A DNA stretch of 64,000 nucleotides. Origin: Candidatus Methanoplasma cognatum. GTDB taxonomy: Archaea > Thermoplasmatota > Thermoplasmata > Methanomassiliicoccales > Methanomethylophilaceae. The stretch covers positions 62,001-126,000 of the forward strand of contig WRLM01000003.1 in assembly GCA_009777615.1 (NCBI GenBank), written 5' to 3'. Of this stretch, positions 17,181 through 24,725 are shown one piece after another; position 1 is the stretch's first letter; each line of letters opens with the position of its first letter. A program made the position numbers and the translations under genes. The notes under the pieces are model-generated. The model saw only the letters and a list, made by a program, of their open reading frames with translations, made no database searches and had not been told where the DNA came from.

Positions 17181-18836
17181 ATGCCGGTCATCAATTTCAA
17201 ATACAGCGACCTTTGCTCCCTTTTGGGCAAAGAGGTATCTCAGGAGGTCCTGATTGAGAGGATACCTCTGATCGGCGCCGATATGCACCAGACCGAGGGC
17301 GGCGCGGACGACATGTCCGTCGAATTCTTCCCTGACAGGCCCGACATGTTCTCGGCGGAAGGGCTAGCAAGGTCGCTCCGGGCATTTCTGGGCATAGAGC
17401 CCGGACTGAAAAGATATGCTTTGGGGGATTCGGACATAGTCGCCGTGACGGAGGCGCCGGTGCTTGACGTGAGACCGCATTTCGCTTGCGCCGCGGTCAG
17501 GGATATCAGCATGACCGACGATCTCATAAGATCTCTGATGGAGCTTCAGGAGAAACTCCATATGACCATCGGCAGAAAAAGAAGCAAACTTGCCATCGGA
17601 GTCCACGATCTGGACAAAGTGGAGCCGCCGTTCAGATATACTGCAGTGAGACCAGACGAAGCATCATTCGTTCCTCTTAACTGCGCCGAGGAAATGGATC
17701 TCCGCACGATATTGAAGGTCCATGACAAAGGAAAGGAATACGCGCACCTTCTGGAAGGAAAGGAAAGATATCCTATAATTTTCGATAAGAACGGCGAAGT
17801 GCTGTCATTCCCGCCGATAATAAACGGCACTTTGACGGCTGTCAGGCCGGATACGAAGAATATTTTCATAGACGTTACCGGCACAGACCGAAAGGTCGTG
17901 AAGGGGGCGCTCGATATCGTAGCGACCGCATTGGCGGAACGCGGCGGCAGGATATGCAGAGTAAGAATGGAGGGCTGCGAACAGCACTGCTCCCCCGATC
18001 TGAGCGGAACGCGATCCGTAATATCGGTGAAAGAATGCAACAGGTTCCTGGGCTTGGACCTGTCCGGAAGCGGGATGAAGGAAGCGATCGAAAAGATGGG
18101 GATGGCCGCTACCGTCGAGGGGGACGCGATAGAAGTGCTGATCCCGTCAACGAGACTGGATATAATGCACGAAGTGGACATCTTTGAAGACGTCGCCATA
18201 GGCTACGGGTTCGGACGCTTCGGGGGCCCTTACACATCGCGGCAGACGCCTGGAAAATTGGGGCCGGTGACATCATTCTCCGATAAGACGAGGGACATCA
18301 TGATCGGCCTGGGCTTCACTGAGGTCACAACGCTGACGCTTAGCAACCAAAAGGATGAGTTCGACATCTCCGGACTTCCTGTGAAGATATCCACGCGCAT
18401 CACCAACCCCATAACTGAGGACCACACCTGCCTGAGGTCATATCTTATGCCCAGTCTGATGAGGATACTCCGCCACAATAAGCACAGAGACCTTCCGCAG
18501 AAGATATTCGAGATCGGTTTTGTCTCAGACGAGCACCGCACAGCCCCCCGTCTCTGCGGGATGATCACCTCATCAAAAACATCTTTCACCGAGATAAAGT
18601 CGATCACGGAATCCGTCGTCAGAGAGATGGGCATGAAGTACAGCATATCTCCCTGCGGATACAGGACGTTCATCGAGGGGAGAGGGGCCTTCGTTTCTTC
18701 GAAAGATGACAATATAGGATTCTTCGGAGAATTATCTCCCAAAGTCATAACCGATTATGAGATAACACATCCCGTCGCGATGTTCGAGATCGATCTGTCC
18801 CGCATTGCCGATGAGAGGAAAGGGAGCCTGTTCTGA
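17181..18836 (+). CDS. pheT: Phenylalanine--tRNA ligase beta subunit
   Basis: A 551-residue archaeal-type PheT. It starts MPVINFKYSDLCSLLGKE; the B3/B4 editing region is around 90-250 (RKRSKLAIGVHDLDKV), B5 around 270-340 (SVKECNRFLGLDL) and the catalytic-like B6/B7 core near 350-540 (DIMHEVDIFEDVAIGYGFG and ending HPVAMFEIDLSRI). The frame is open upstream into hmgA, but the ATG at 17181 follows the hmgA stop directly and matches family starts. The stop overlaps the start of the next gene (ATGA). The alpha subunit gene is not in the window. Confidence 0.95.
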   Translation: MPVINFKYSDLCSLLGKEVSQEVLIERIPLIGADMHQTEGGADDMSVEFFPDRPDMFSAEGLARSLRAFLGIEPGLKRYALGDSDIVAVTEAPVLDVRPHFACAAVRDISMTDDLIRSLMELQEKLHMTIGRKRSKLAIGVHDLDKVEPPFRYTAVRPDEASFVPLNCAEEMDLRTILKVHDKGKEYAHLLEGKERYPIIFDKNGEVLSFPPIINGTLTAVRPDTKNIFIDVTGTDRKVVKGALDIVATALAERGGRICRVRMEGCEQHCSPDLSGTRSVISVKECNRFLGLDLSGSGMKEAIEKMGMAATVEGDAIEVLIPSTRLDIMHEVDIFEDVAIGYGFGRFGGPYTSRQTPGKLGPVTSFSDKTRDIMIGLGFTEVTTLTLSNQKDEFDISGLPVKISTRITNPITEDHTCLRSYLMPSLMRILRHNKHRDLPQKIFEIGFVSDEHRTAPRLCGMITSSKTSFTEIKSITESVVREMGMKYSISPCGYRTFIEGRGAFVSSKDDNIGFFGELSPKVITDYEITHPVAMFEIDLSRIADERKGSLF

Positions 18837-19303
18837 TGGAAGTGAACGACAGATTCCCGGAATTCACTCTCAGGGATGAGAACAATGAGCTGTTCGACAG
18901 CAGATCCCTGGATGGCATAAGGTATGTCATTTACTTCTATCCGCGGGACGGGACCTCCGGCTGCACTAAAGAAGCGCTTGATTTCTCTTCTTTGTATCCT
19001 AAATTCATGCTGAGGAACATACCTGTCATCGGGGTAAGTAAAGACAGCGCCGCTTCGCACCAAAGATTCAAAGAGAAGAACTCGCTGAAAGTGAAGCTTC
19101 TGAGCGATCCCGATCATGACCTGACGGAAAGGGCGGGGGCATGGGGCACCAAGATGATGTACGGCAAAGAGGTCCGGGGAACGATAAGATCCACATTCAT
19201 TGTCGGAAGGGACGGCGTCGTAGAAGCTGCATGGAAAGGCGTGAAGGTCCAGGGACATGCAGAAAAGGTGCTTGAAAAGGCAATATCGCTGACAAAGACC
19301 TGA
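18836..19303 (+). CDS. Peroxiredoxin, BCP/PrxQ type, 1-Cys
   Basis: A 155-residue thioredoxin-fold peroxidase. The P-x3-T-x2-C active site is present (FYPRDGTSGC, peroxidatic Cys43). The resolving cysteine that most BCP proteins have five residues later is replaced by leucine (CTKEALDF, Leu48), and no other cysteine is present, so the enzyme must work by a 1-Cys mechanism with an external thiol. C-terminal RSTFIVGRDGVVEAAW is typical. The start overlaps the pheT stop, so it is translationally coupled to an apparently unrelated gene. Confidence 0.9.
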   Translation: MEVNDRFPEFTLRDENNELFDSRSLDGIRYVIYFYPRDGTSGCTKEALDFSSLYPKFMLRNIPVIGVSKDSAASHQRFKEKNSLKVKLLSDPDHDLTERAGAWGTKMMYGKEVRGTIRSTFIVGRDGVVEAAWKGVKVQGHAEKVLEKAISLTKT

Positions 19304-19307
19304 TAAC

Positions 19308-20264
19308 TTAAAGCGGCCGCAGATCCCCCATGCGCGGTATCATTGCGGCGATCACAGATTGTTCTGTCAATGCCTTCCTGTCAAGCAACCCTTTGCTCAG
19401 CAACCCGACCGCCCCCTGTTTATTCCCTATGTCGGGATCACCGTAAAGTCTGTGCACGGCCTCCCCCACAGTCATGCCGTCCGACACCAGCGCGGCGACG
19501 TCATCGGGGTACCTGAAGCCTGGGCCTATTCCTACCGTCATCCTTCCGTCCTTGTCGAGTATGGCGCAGTATTGGAAATCATAGAGTCCGTCATCCGTAG
19601 GAAACACGCCAGCCTCTATCCCGACGGAAAGGTCGCGGTCCCCTAAAGCGGCCGCGGCGCGGTTGACCGCACCCGTGCGTGTATCGAGTTCCCACGGCTG
19701 TTCGGGAACCCCGCTTTCCGTATCAACCGGTATGACGATAGCGCTGCCGAATATTCCCTCCATCACGGCCCTTACCGCCTCGATCTTGACCCGGTTCACG
19801 GACCCGACCGCGATCCTCACAGTGTCACCGCGCCCCTCTCTGGAATATCCGCCGCTCATTATGCCGGTAGAGCTTATCTTCTCGCCGTTGTAGGCGTTCA
19901 CAAGCGGTAAAACGACTATCTCAAACGGCCTGACGCCTCTTGACATTCGTTCACGGTTCACTTCTTCGGCGTTCTGTGCGGTCTCTTCTGACACAACGAG
20001 GATGTCAGCGGCGTCCATCTGTTCTCTCGGTCCATAGATATCGCTGATCTCGACCATCTCCCAGGGTTTGTCCATACCGTTCAGGAAAGCCTCCAGCTCC
20101 TTTTTTCTGAGGTAGATGGGGATGTAGCCGCCCCCCTTGCGGGATGCCATGCCGTCTGCCGTTATCCCTATCAGTACTTCATCTCCGACCTCGAAGGCTC
20201 TTTTTATCAGCTGTTTATGGCCTTCGTGCAGGATGTTGAAAGTACCGGCCACAACAGATCTCAT
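19308..20264 (-). CDS. Bifunctional phosphopantetheine adenylyltransferase / NTP phosphatase fusion
   Basis: A 318-residue fusion. Residues 1-145 are an archaeal phosphopantetheine adenylyltransferase (coenzyme A synthesis): GTFNILHEGH with the HxGH nucleotide-binding motif (13-16), and the ISSTGIM block near 135. Residues ~150-318 match the DUF84/YjjX inosine-xanthosine triphosphatase family: VGSVNRVKIEAV, GVPEQPWELDTRTGAVNRA, LSVGIEAGVF. The ATG at 20264 has GGAGG about 8 nt upstream; the upstream in-frame GTG overlaps that site and is rejected. It is the last gene of a minus-strand run from srp54. Both domains look intact. Confidence 0.9.
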   Translation of the reverse strand: MRSVVAGTFNILHEGHKQLIKRAFEVGDEVLIGITADGMASRKGGGYIPIYLRKKELEAFLNGMDKPWEMVEISDIYGPREQMDAADILVVSEETAQNAEEVNRERMSRGVRPFEIVVLPLVNAYNGEKISSTGIMSGGYSREGRGDTVRIAVGSVNRVKIEAVRAVMEGIFGSAIVIPVDTESGVPEQPWELDTRTGAVNRAAAALGDRDLSVGIEAGVFPTDDGLYDFQYCAILDKDGRMTVGIGPGFRYPDDVAALVSDGMTVGEAVHRLYGDPDIGNKQGAVGLLSKGLLDRKALTEQSVIAAMIPRMGDLRPL

Positions 20265-20313
20265 AAGACACACCTCCGGCCTATAACGGAACCTCGGAAT
20301 AAGACAGCTCCCA

Positions 20314-20517
20314 TTATAGATAAAACAGGGCTATAGCGGCGATCGTCGCAACAATTATTGCGATCCAGATGAAGAAAAGCTTCCTCACTTTTTTCTTCGC
20401 ACCTGCGCCGGCCGAATTTTTGCATCCTTCATTGCAGAACTCTCCCTCGCCGACGAAGGCTTTGCCGCAGCCGCGGCAGTGTCTGTGCTGAGGTATCCTT
20501 TCAGGTTGATCCGCCAT
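20314..20517 (-). CDS. Small DUF2116-type zinc-ribbon membrane protein
   Basis: A 67-residue protein: an N-terminal zinc ribbon (HCRGCGKAFVGEGEFCNEGC) followed by a basic stretch (AKKKVRKL) and one C-terminal membrane helix (FIWIAIIVATIAAIALFYL). This fits the archaeal DUF2116 family of tail-anchored zinc-ribbon proteins, whose function is not known. The frame extends upstream, but similarity begins at MADQ. It sits in the srp54-trmY-PPAT gene run, 32 nt after trmY, which is compatible with a role at the membrane or ribosome. Confidence 0.75.
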   Translation of the reverse strand: MADQPERIPQHRHCRGCGKAFVGEGEFCNEGCKNSAGAGAKKKVRKLFFIWIAIIVATIAAIALFYL

Positions 20518-20549
20518 ATGACATAATCTCCCGTCAAGCATAAAAGGAT

Positions 20550-21140
20550 TCAGGAGTGGTTTCTGTCTATTTCGTTGTGGATCAGTATGATGCAGTGGTC
20601 CGCATGGAGGCTGTGAGGCCCGACCGATACCTTCTCGGGACAATGCTCCGACAGAACACGCTCCTCGTCTTCCGTCAGGTCCGAATTGTCGCTCATCACG
20701 AACACGGGATCATCGGGCAGCCTGCCGTCCTTTACATCGGCCCCGTCCTCTTTCAGGTAGACTATCTTCCCTTTTTCCGAGAGCATCCTTATCACCTCTG
20801 CAAAGGACATCTTGGAAACGGATATCCCCGGCGACGATCTCGTCTCTGCCCCCTCTATCTTTTTCATGAGGGCGTTCCTTATGAGAGATGACGTACTCCT
20901 TTCGTCCGGGTTGAGGTATCTCAGTTCGTTCCCGGAGAACCTCACTGTCTTCGGGGGGTCATACCCTCCCTGAAGCACAAGGAACAGTTCAGTGTCCCGT
21001 CTTATGTCATGGCTGAGGAAGAATGCTGAATTGACGCACCTCACAAGTATGTCCAGTCTTCCGGCGCCGCCGGCGATGTCGTCAAGTTTGAAATCTCCGG
21101 TGGTCACTGCCTTGTGGCCGACGATCACAAAGTATCTCAT
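20550..21140 (-). CDS. trmY: tRNA pseudouridine(54) N1-methyltransferase
   Basis: A 196-residue SPOUT-class methyltransferase that makes N1-methylpseudouridine at position 54 of archaeal tRNA T-loops. Family features are visible: MRYFVIVGHKAVTTGDFKLDDIAGGAGRLD at the N-terminus (first strand and dimer face), FLVLQGGYDPPKTVRFSG, and the knot region DPVFVMSDNSDLTEDEE and VSVGPHSLHADHCIILIHNEID that binds S-adenosylmethionine. Its start is 4 nt after the srp54 stop, so the two are likely co-translated. Confidence 0.93.
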   Translation of the reverse strand: MRYFVIVGHKAVTTGDFKLDDIAGGAGRLDILVRCVNSAFFLSHDIRRDTELFLVLQGGYDPPKTVRFSGNELRYLNPDERSTSSLIRNALMKKIEGAETRSSPGISVSKMSFAEVIRMLSEKGKIVYLKEDGADVKDGRLPDDPVFVMSDNSDLTEDEERVLSEHCPEKVSVGPHSLHADHCIILIHNEIDRNHS

Positions 21141-21144
21141 CTGA

Positions 21145-22497
21145 TCACTGCGCGTCCTCTAGGTCGTCCATATCTATGTTTCCCATCTGCTTCATCAGCT
21201 GTTTGCGCAGTTTACGGTCTTTGCCGAACGAGCCCATCATCTTTTTGCTCTGATTGTACTGCTTGAGGAGTTCCCTGACATCGTGCGTCGGGACCCCGGC
21301 CCCCTTGGCGATTCTTTCTATGCGTTTCCCCTTTATCAAGTTGGGTTCGTCTTTTTCTTCCTTTGTCATGGAATCCATTATCACTCTGAATTTAGAGAGC
21401 CTCTTTTGAGATTCTTCGTAGTCGATCCTGTCCCCCATATTGCTGAAACCCGGTATCATGGACATGACCTTCTGGAGCGGCCCCATCTTGGTGACGGCGG
21501 CCATCTGCTGATACATGTCCGAGAGGGTGAACCTTCCTGACATCATGTTCCTCGCAAGCTGCTCCATCACCTCATCGTCGCCTATCTCGTCCTTTGCCAT
21601 TCTCACCAAAGAAGCGAGGTCACCCATTCCCAACAGCCTAGATATGAATCTGTCGGCATTGAATGGTTCGAGGTCGCGTATATGCTCCCCGGTACCGATG
21701 AATATTATTCTTGCTTCGGTCTTTGCAACGGCGGATAAAGCGCCGCCGCCCTTTGCGGTGCCGTCCATTTTCGTCAGGATGACCCCGGTCACGCCGACCG
21801 CCTTGTGGAAAGCGTCCGCCTGCGGCCCCGCCTGCTGCCCCACCTGTGAATCCAGGACCAATACCCTCTCATCGGGTTTCGATACCTCTGCGATGTCTTT
21901 CAGTTCTTTAATGAGGTCGTCCTCCAGTGCATGCCGCCCGGAGGTGTCGATGATCACTATCTTCTTGTCAGAGAACTTCGCCTTCCCGTTCTTCACGATC
22001 TCCGCCGCGTTGGTGTTCCCGGGTTCGCCGTAGACCTCCACATTGACCTTCTCTCCCAGCTGCTGGAGCTGGTCCAAAGCGCCTGGCCTGTAGACATCGG
22101 CGCCTATGAGCCCCACGCTGAATCCTTTCTTAGAAAGATACAGGGCGAGTTTTCCGGTGGTAGTGGTCTTTCCTTGGCCGTAGAGACCCACCATCATGAT
22201 GGTCTGCGGCTTCAGGGGCAGACCTTCGCCGTTGTCGAGAAGGGATACCATCTCTTTGTAGATTATTTGGATGATGTGGTCCTTTGTGCTCTTCCCTGCA
22301 GGAGGCTTCTCGTTCAAAGCGCGCTCCTGGATCCGGTTAGTGATCTCCAGAACCAGTTGGACATTGACATCCGCTTGCAGCAGAGCGCGCTGAAGCTCTT
22401 TTGATATCTCTCTGATGAGTTCCTCGTCGATAACGGAAGAACTTCCTATGCGCGCGATCACATCCCTAAGAGATTTTCCCAATCCATCCAGAACCAT
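21145..22497 (-). CDS. srp54: Signal recognition particle 54 kDa protein
   Basis: A 450-residue SRP GTPase, which with 7S RNA targets membrane and secreted proteins to the translocon. N domain ~1-90; G domain with GLYGQGKTTTTGKLA (P-loop), DTSGRHALEDDL (G3) and TKMDGTAKGG (G4); methionine-rich M domain from ~300 (MMSGRFTLSDMYQQM, then KQLMKQMGNIDMDDLEDAQ at the end). An in-frame GTG lies 9 nt upstream; the ATG giving MVLDGLGKSLRD matches the family. It heads a minus-strand run with trmY, the DUF2116 gene and the PPAT fusion. Confidence 0.97.
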   Translation of the reverse strand: MVLDGLGKSLRDVIARIGSSSVIDEELIREISKELQRALLQADVNVQLVLEITNRIQERALNEKPPAGKSTKDHIIQIIYKEMVSLLDNGEGLPLKPQTIMMVGLYGQGKTTTTGKLALYLSKKGFSVGLIGADVYRPGALDQLQQLGEKVNVEVYGEPGNTNAAEIVKNGKAKFSDKKIVIIDTSGRHALEDDLIKELKDIAEVSKPDERVLVLDSQVGQQAGPQADAFHKAVGVTGVILTKMDGTAKGGGALSAVAKTEARIIFIGTGEHIRDLEPFNADRFISRLLGMGDLASLVRMAKDEIGDDEVMEQLARNMMSGRFTLSDMYQQMAAVTKMGPLQKVMSMIPGFSNMGDRIDYEESQKRLSKFRVIMDSMTKEEKDEPNLIKGKRIERIAKGAGVPTHDVRELLKQYNQSKKMMGSFGKDRKLRKQLMKQMGNIDMDDLEDAQ

Positions 22498-22719
22498 GAG
22501 ATACACACGCTATTGCTTCAATTATATTTAGAATGTGGTAAGTGCGGGAACAGGCCAGCCAGTCAGAAGGGATGGGATGCACTCTACAGAACTGACCTTT
22601 TTCCCCGATTGTACGGATTGGCAAGGAAGCTATATAAGTGTTTCTAAATCTAACCGGCAAAAAACGGCTCTTTTATCTGTTATAGATAGAATATTTATAT
22701 ATTCTTCTCCGCCCCGTCC

Positions 22720-22826
22720 GGAATAAGCGAATAAACAACCCGGCGGAGTGGGAAGAGCCAATGCCGTATCTGTAAGCTTGGTTCCCGTCACTGATGCATT
22801 TCGGAAGGTTGAACGGCAATCGTTTT
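22720..22826 (+). ncRNA. Candidate structured non-coding RNA
   Basis: Within the 394-bp gene-free interval 22498-22891. A strong TATA-like element (TATTTATATATTC, 22690-22702) predicts a transcript starting near 22725, and another (GCTATATAAG, 22629-22638) lies upstream. The transcript has two interleaved helices: GGGAA...CCAA pairing with TTGGTTCCC (3-nt bulge), and TGCCGT pairing with ACGGCA, arranged as alternative folds or a pseudoknot. It ends in TCGTTTTAA. I could not match it to tRNA, 5S, SRP or RNase P RNA. It could also be the long leader of the small gene downstream. Confidence 0.35.
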
Positions 22827-22891
22827 AATAACGCACACCTGTATTTCATTCCGGTGATAATATAGCGGTCAAGGATGATGTCTTGAATGTA

Positions 22892-23044
22892 ATGAGAAAG
22901 AGCGGAAAACCTATGAGTGCGGGTGAAGTGGAGAAGGAGCTCGGCATAGACAGAAAAGAAGTCGACAAGGCCTTCAAAGAACTCAAAGCGGAAGGCGCAA
23001 TACTCTCCCCTGTGCGCTGCAAATGGGAACCCGCCAAAAAGTGA
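22892..23044 (+). CDS. Small winged-helix/MarR-like DNA-binding protein
   Basis: About 50 residues from the ATG. The sequence [31 protein letters not shown] is a typical helix-turn-helix plus start of a wing, ending [10 protein letters not shown]. The frame is open back to 22832, and residues just upstream of the ATG ([14 protein letters not shown]) look like the first helix of the domain. The real start may therefore be a non-ATG codon around 22862-22868, a few bases after a GGTGAT site at 22853-22858, or the TTG at 22883. Probably a small transcription regulator; target unknown. Confidence 0.65.
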   Translation: MRKSGKPMSAGEVEKELGIDRKEVDKAFKELKAEGAILSPVRCKWEPAKK

Positions 23045-23060
23045 CCTTTCAAACGATTTC

Positions 23061-23125
23061 GTTAAAAGTGACCTCTCGTCTCTTTGATATGTTTCGTTTC
23101 AACGAAGCGAGATGTCGCTTTTAAC
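23061..23125. repeat. 65-bp interrupted palindrome
   Basis: GTTAAAAGTGAC (23061-23072) is complementary, with one GU, to GTCGCTTTTAAC (23114-23125). Inside, TCTCG pairs with CGAGA, and TTCGTTTCAACGAA forms its own small hairpin. The AAAAGTGACCT motif also occurs once more just upstream, over the end of the small gene. It lies between convergent genes and could be an RNA 3'-end structure or a protein-binding site. Confidence 0.5.
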
Positions 23126-23154
23126 GCAGGAAAAATTGATAAAATGTTTGGGAA

Positions 23155-23175
23155 CCCTGCTAAGCAGGGGTTTTT
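23155..23175 (+). terminator. Stem-loop with T tract
   Basis: CCCTGC-TAA-GCAGGG followed by GTTTTT: a 6-bp GC-rich stem with a T run, reading on the plus strand, just before the convergent COG1340 gene ends. It would stop transcription of the small winged-helix gene. Confidence 0.65.
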
Positions 23176-23177
23176 GT

Positions 23178-24566
23178 TTAAAGGTAACCGGATTTCTGAA
23201 GAGCCATCAGGTTCTCTGTGCTGAGCTTCTCTCCCGCTTTGAAACGCTCGAAGATGTCCTTTGCCTCCTTCTTGTATTCGGAGTCCACTCTCTTCTTCTT
23301 TGCAGCGGTCTTTTTGTTCCTTATTCCGGCGACATCCTTATCCATTTCGTGGACGGATTTGATCTGCTCGATGTGCTTCTTGTGCTCCTCATCGGCAGCC
23401 TGTTTGCACTCGATGAACTTTGCCTGAGCCGCATCCGCTTCTTTTCTCAGCGTATCCGCCTCTTCGTAAAGCTTCAGCATCTTGTCGTGCGAGGACTGAG
23501 CGGCCTCGGCGTGCTCTGACACCTGACGGTGGGCGGTCTCCGCCTGCACTTTTGCTTCCTTGAGCTGCAGTATGACCTCTTTGATCTCTCCGTTCTGCTC
23601 AAGGTTCTTCTCTCTTTCGTCTATTTGTTTTGCGATGACAGATATCTGTTTGACGATCTCGTTCTCTTTATCTTTGCCGAGGGATTCCGTCTGTTGTCTA
23701 TACTCCAGGTCTTTAAGCTGCTTCTTGAGTTGTTTCACATTGACCTCATTCTTATCCTCGCTCGGCCTCTCGGGTCTCAACTGGGCGATCTGTTCTTTCA
23801 GAGCGGTTACTCTCTGGTTCTTCTCATCCCTGATGACCTTGGTCTCTCTCACTTTCTGGTTGAAAGAGTCCCTGTCCTCCCTGCATTTTCCAGCCTCATC
23901 TACAAGCTCGCGGACCCTGACGTTCAGGGCGTCCCTCTTCGCTTTCCATTCCTTGGTCTGGTTATTCAGTTCGTCCCGGAGGCGCCTGTGCCTTTCGGCG
24001 TCGTTATTAAGAATGCTGCGTTTTTGTTCAAGGCTCGCGAGTTCGTCCGCAGACACCTGCCTCTCTTCCTGGGGCGCGTCTCCTCCGTCGGGGGCCGCTT
24101 CGGTCTCTGTCTCTACGTCTGCTACTTTTGCTGTTTCTTCAGCTACCGCATTTTCAGGTGCTGCTTCAACTGCCACTGCTGTTTCTTCAGTCTCTGTTTC
24201 TACAGCCACCGTTTCTTCAGCTACCATCTCTTCGGGCGCTGCTTCAACTGCCACTGCTGCTTCCACAACTTCCGTTGCTTCTTCAGTCTCTGTTTCTACA
24301 GCCACCGTTTCTTCAGCTACCATCTCTTCGGGCGCTGCTTCAACAACCACTGCTGCTTCTTCAGCTTCCGCTTCTACAGTCTCCGCTGCTTCCACGATCT
24401 CCGCCGATTCCTCAGCTACTGCTTCTTCAGGTGTTATTTCCGCGGTCTCCGCTGCAGACGTTTCGATCACTGCTGCCTGTTCTTCAAGAGCGTCAGCGTT
24501 CTGTGACGCTGACTCCTGTGCTTCCTGAGAATCAACCTGTTGTATTTCCTCCTCAAATTCATCCAT
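23178..24566 (-). CDS. Archaeal coiled-coil protein, COG1340 family, with acidic repeat N-terminus
   Basis: 462 residues. The first ~165 are almost only E, A, V and T in imperfect repeats (EEMVAEETVAVETETEE occurs twice), expected to be disordered or a weak coil and strongly acidic. From ~170 to 440 there is a long heptad coiled coil rich in K, E, R and Q (AELASLEQKR-like start, RDELNNQTKEW, KQLKKQLKDLEYRQQ), matching the archaeal COG1340 coiled-coil family; the C-terminus FERFKAGEKLSTENLMALQKSGYL (spaced over 24 residues) is the conserved end. Function is not established. It is transcribed alone from a TATA element near 24630. Confidence 0.75.
   Translation of the reverse strand: MDEFEEEIQQVDSQEAQESASQNADALEEQAAVIETSAAETAEITPEEAVAEESAEIVEAAETVEAEAEEAAVVVEAAPEEMVAEETVAVETETEEATEVVEAAVAVEAAPEEMVAEETVAVETETEETAVAVEAAPENAVAEETAKVADVETETEAAPDGGDAPQEERQVSADELASLEQKRSILNNDAERHRRLRDELNNQTKEWKAKRDALNVRVRELVDEAGKCREDRDSFNQKVRETKVIRDEKNQRVTALKEQIAQLRPERPSEDKNEVNVKQLKKQLKDLEYRQQTESLGKDKENEIVKQISVIAKQIDEREKNLEQNGEIKEVILQLKEAKVQAETAHRQVSEHAEAAQSSHDKMLKLYEEADTLRKEADAAQAKFIECKQAADEEHKKHIEQIKSVHEMDKDVAGIRNKKTAAKKKRVDSEYKKEAKDIFERFKAGEKLSTENLMALQKSGYL
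24183..24344 (-). repeat. 66-bp exact direct repeat, 96-bp period
   Basis: The block at 24183-24248 recurs at 24279-24344 inside the acidic N-terminal region of the COG1340 gene; it encodes the duplicated APEEMVAEETVAVETETEE segment. The identity at DNA level indicates recent slippage or unequal recombination. Confidence 0.75.
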
Positions 24567-24725
24567 AAATCATCACTCATTCGTTCGACTTAGCCATAAG
24601 CAAAAGTATGGCCCACTTCGAATCGTTATATAAGGGTATTATTTATAAAGATTTCTAAGGGGCATCAACCACCCTGAAAGACCGAAGCCGGCGAAGCATC
24701 CGTCGACAAATAGATCTGGCCGCTG

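Noticed and set aside
22720-22826. RNase P RNA, SRP RNA or 5S rRNA
   Set aside because: Conserved cores of these RNAs are absent and the length is wrong for RNase P or SRP RNA.
23529-24528. Plus-strand Ser/Phe-rich frames opposite the COG1340 gene
   Set aside because: These are antisense readings of acidic coiled-coil codons with no ribosome-binding site or domain.
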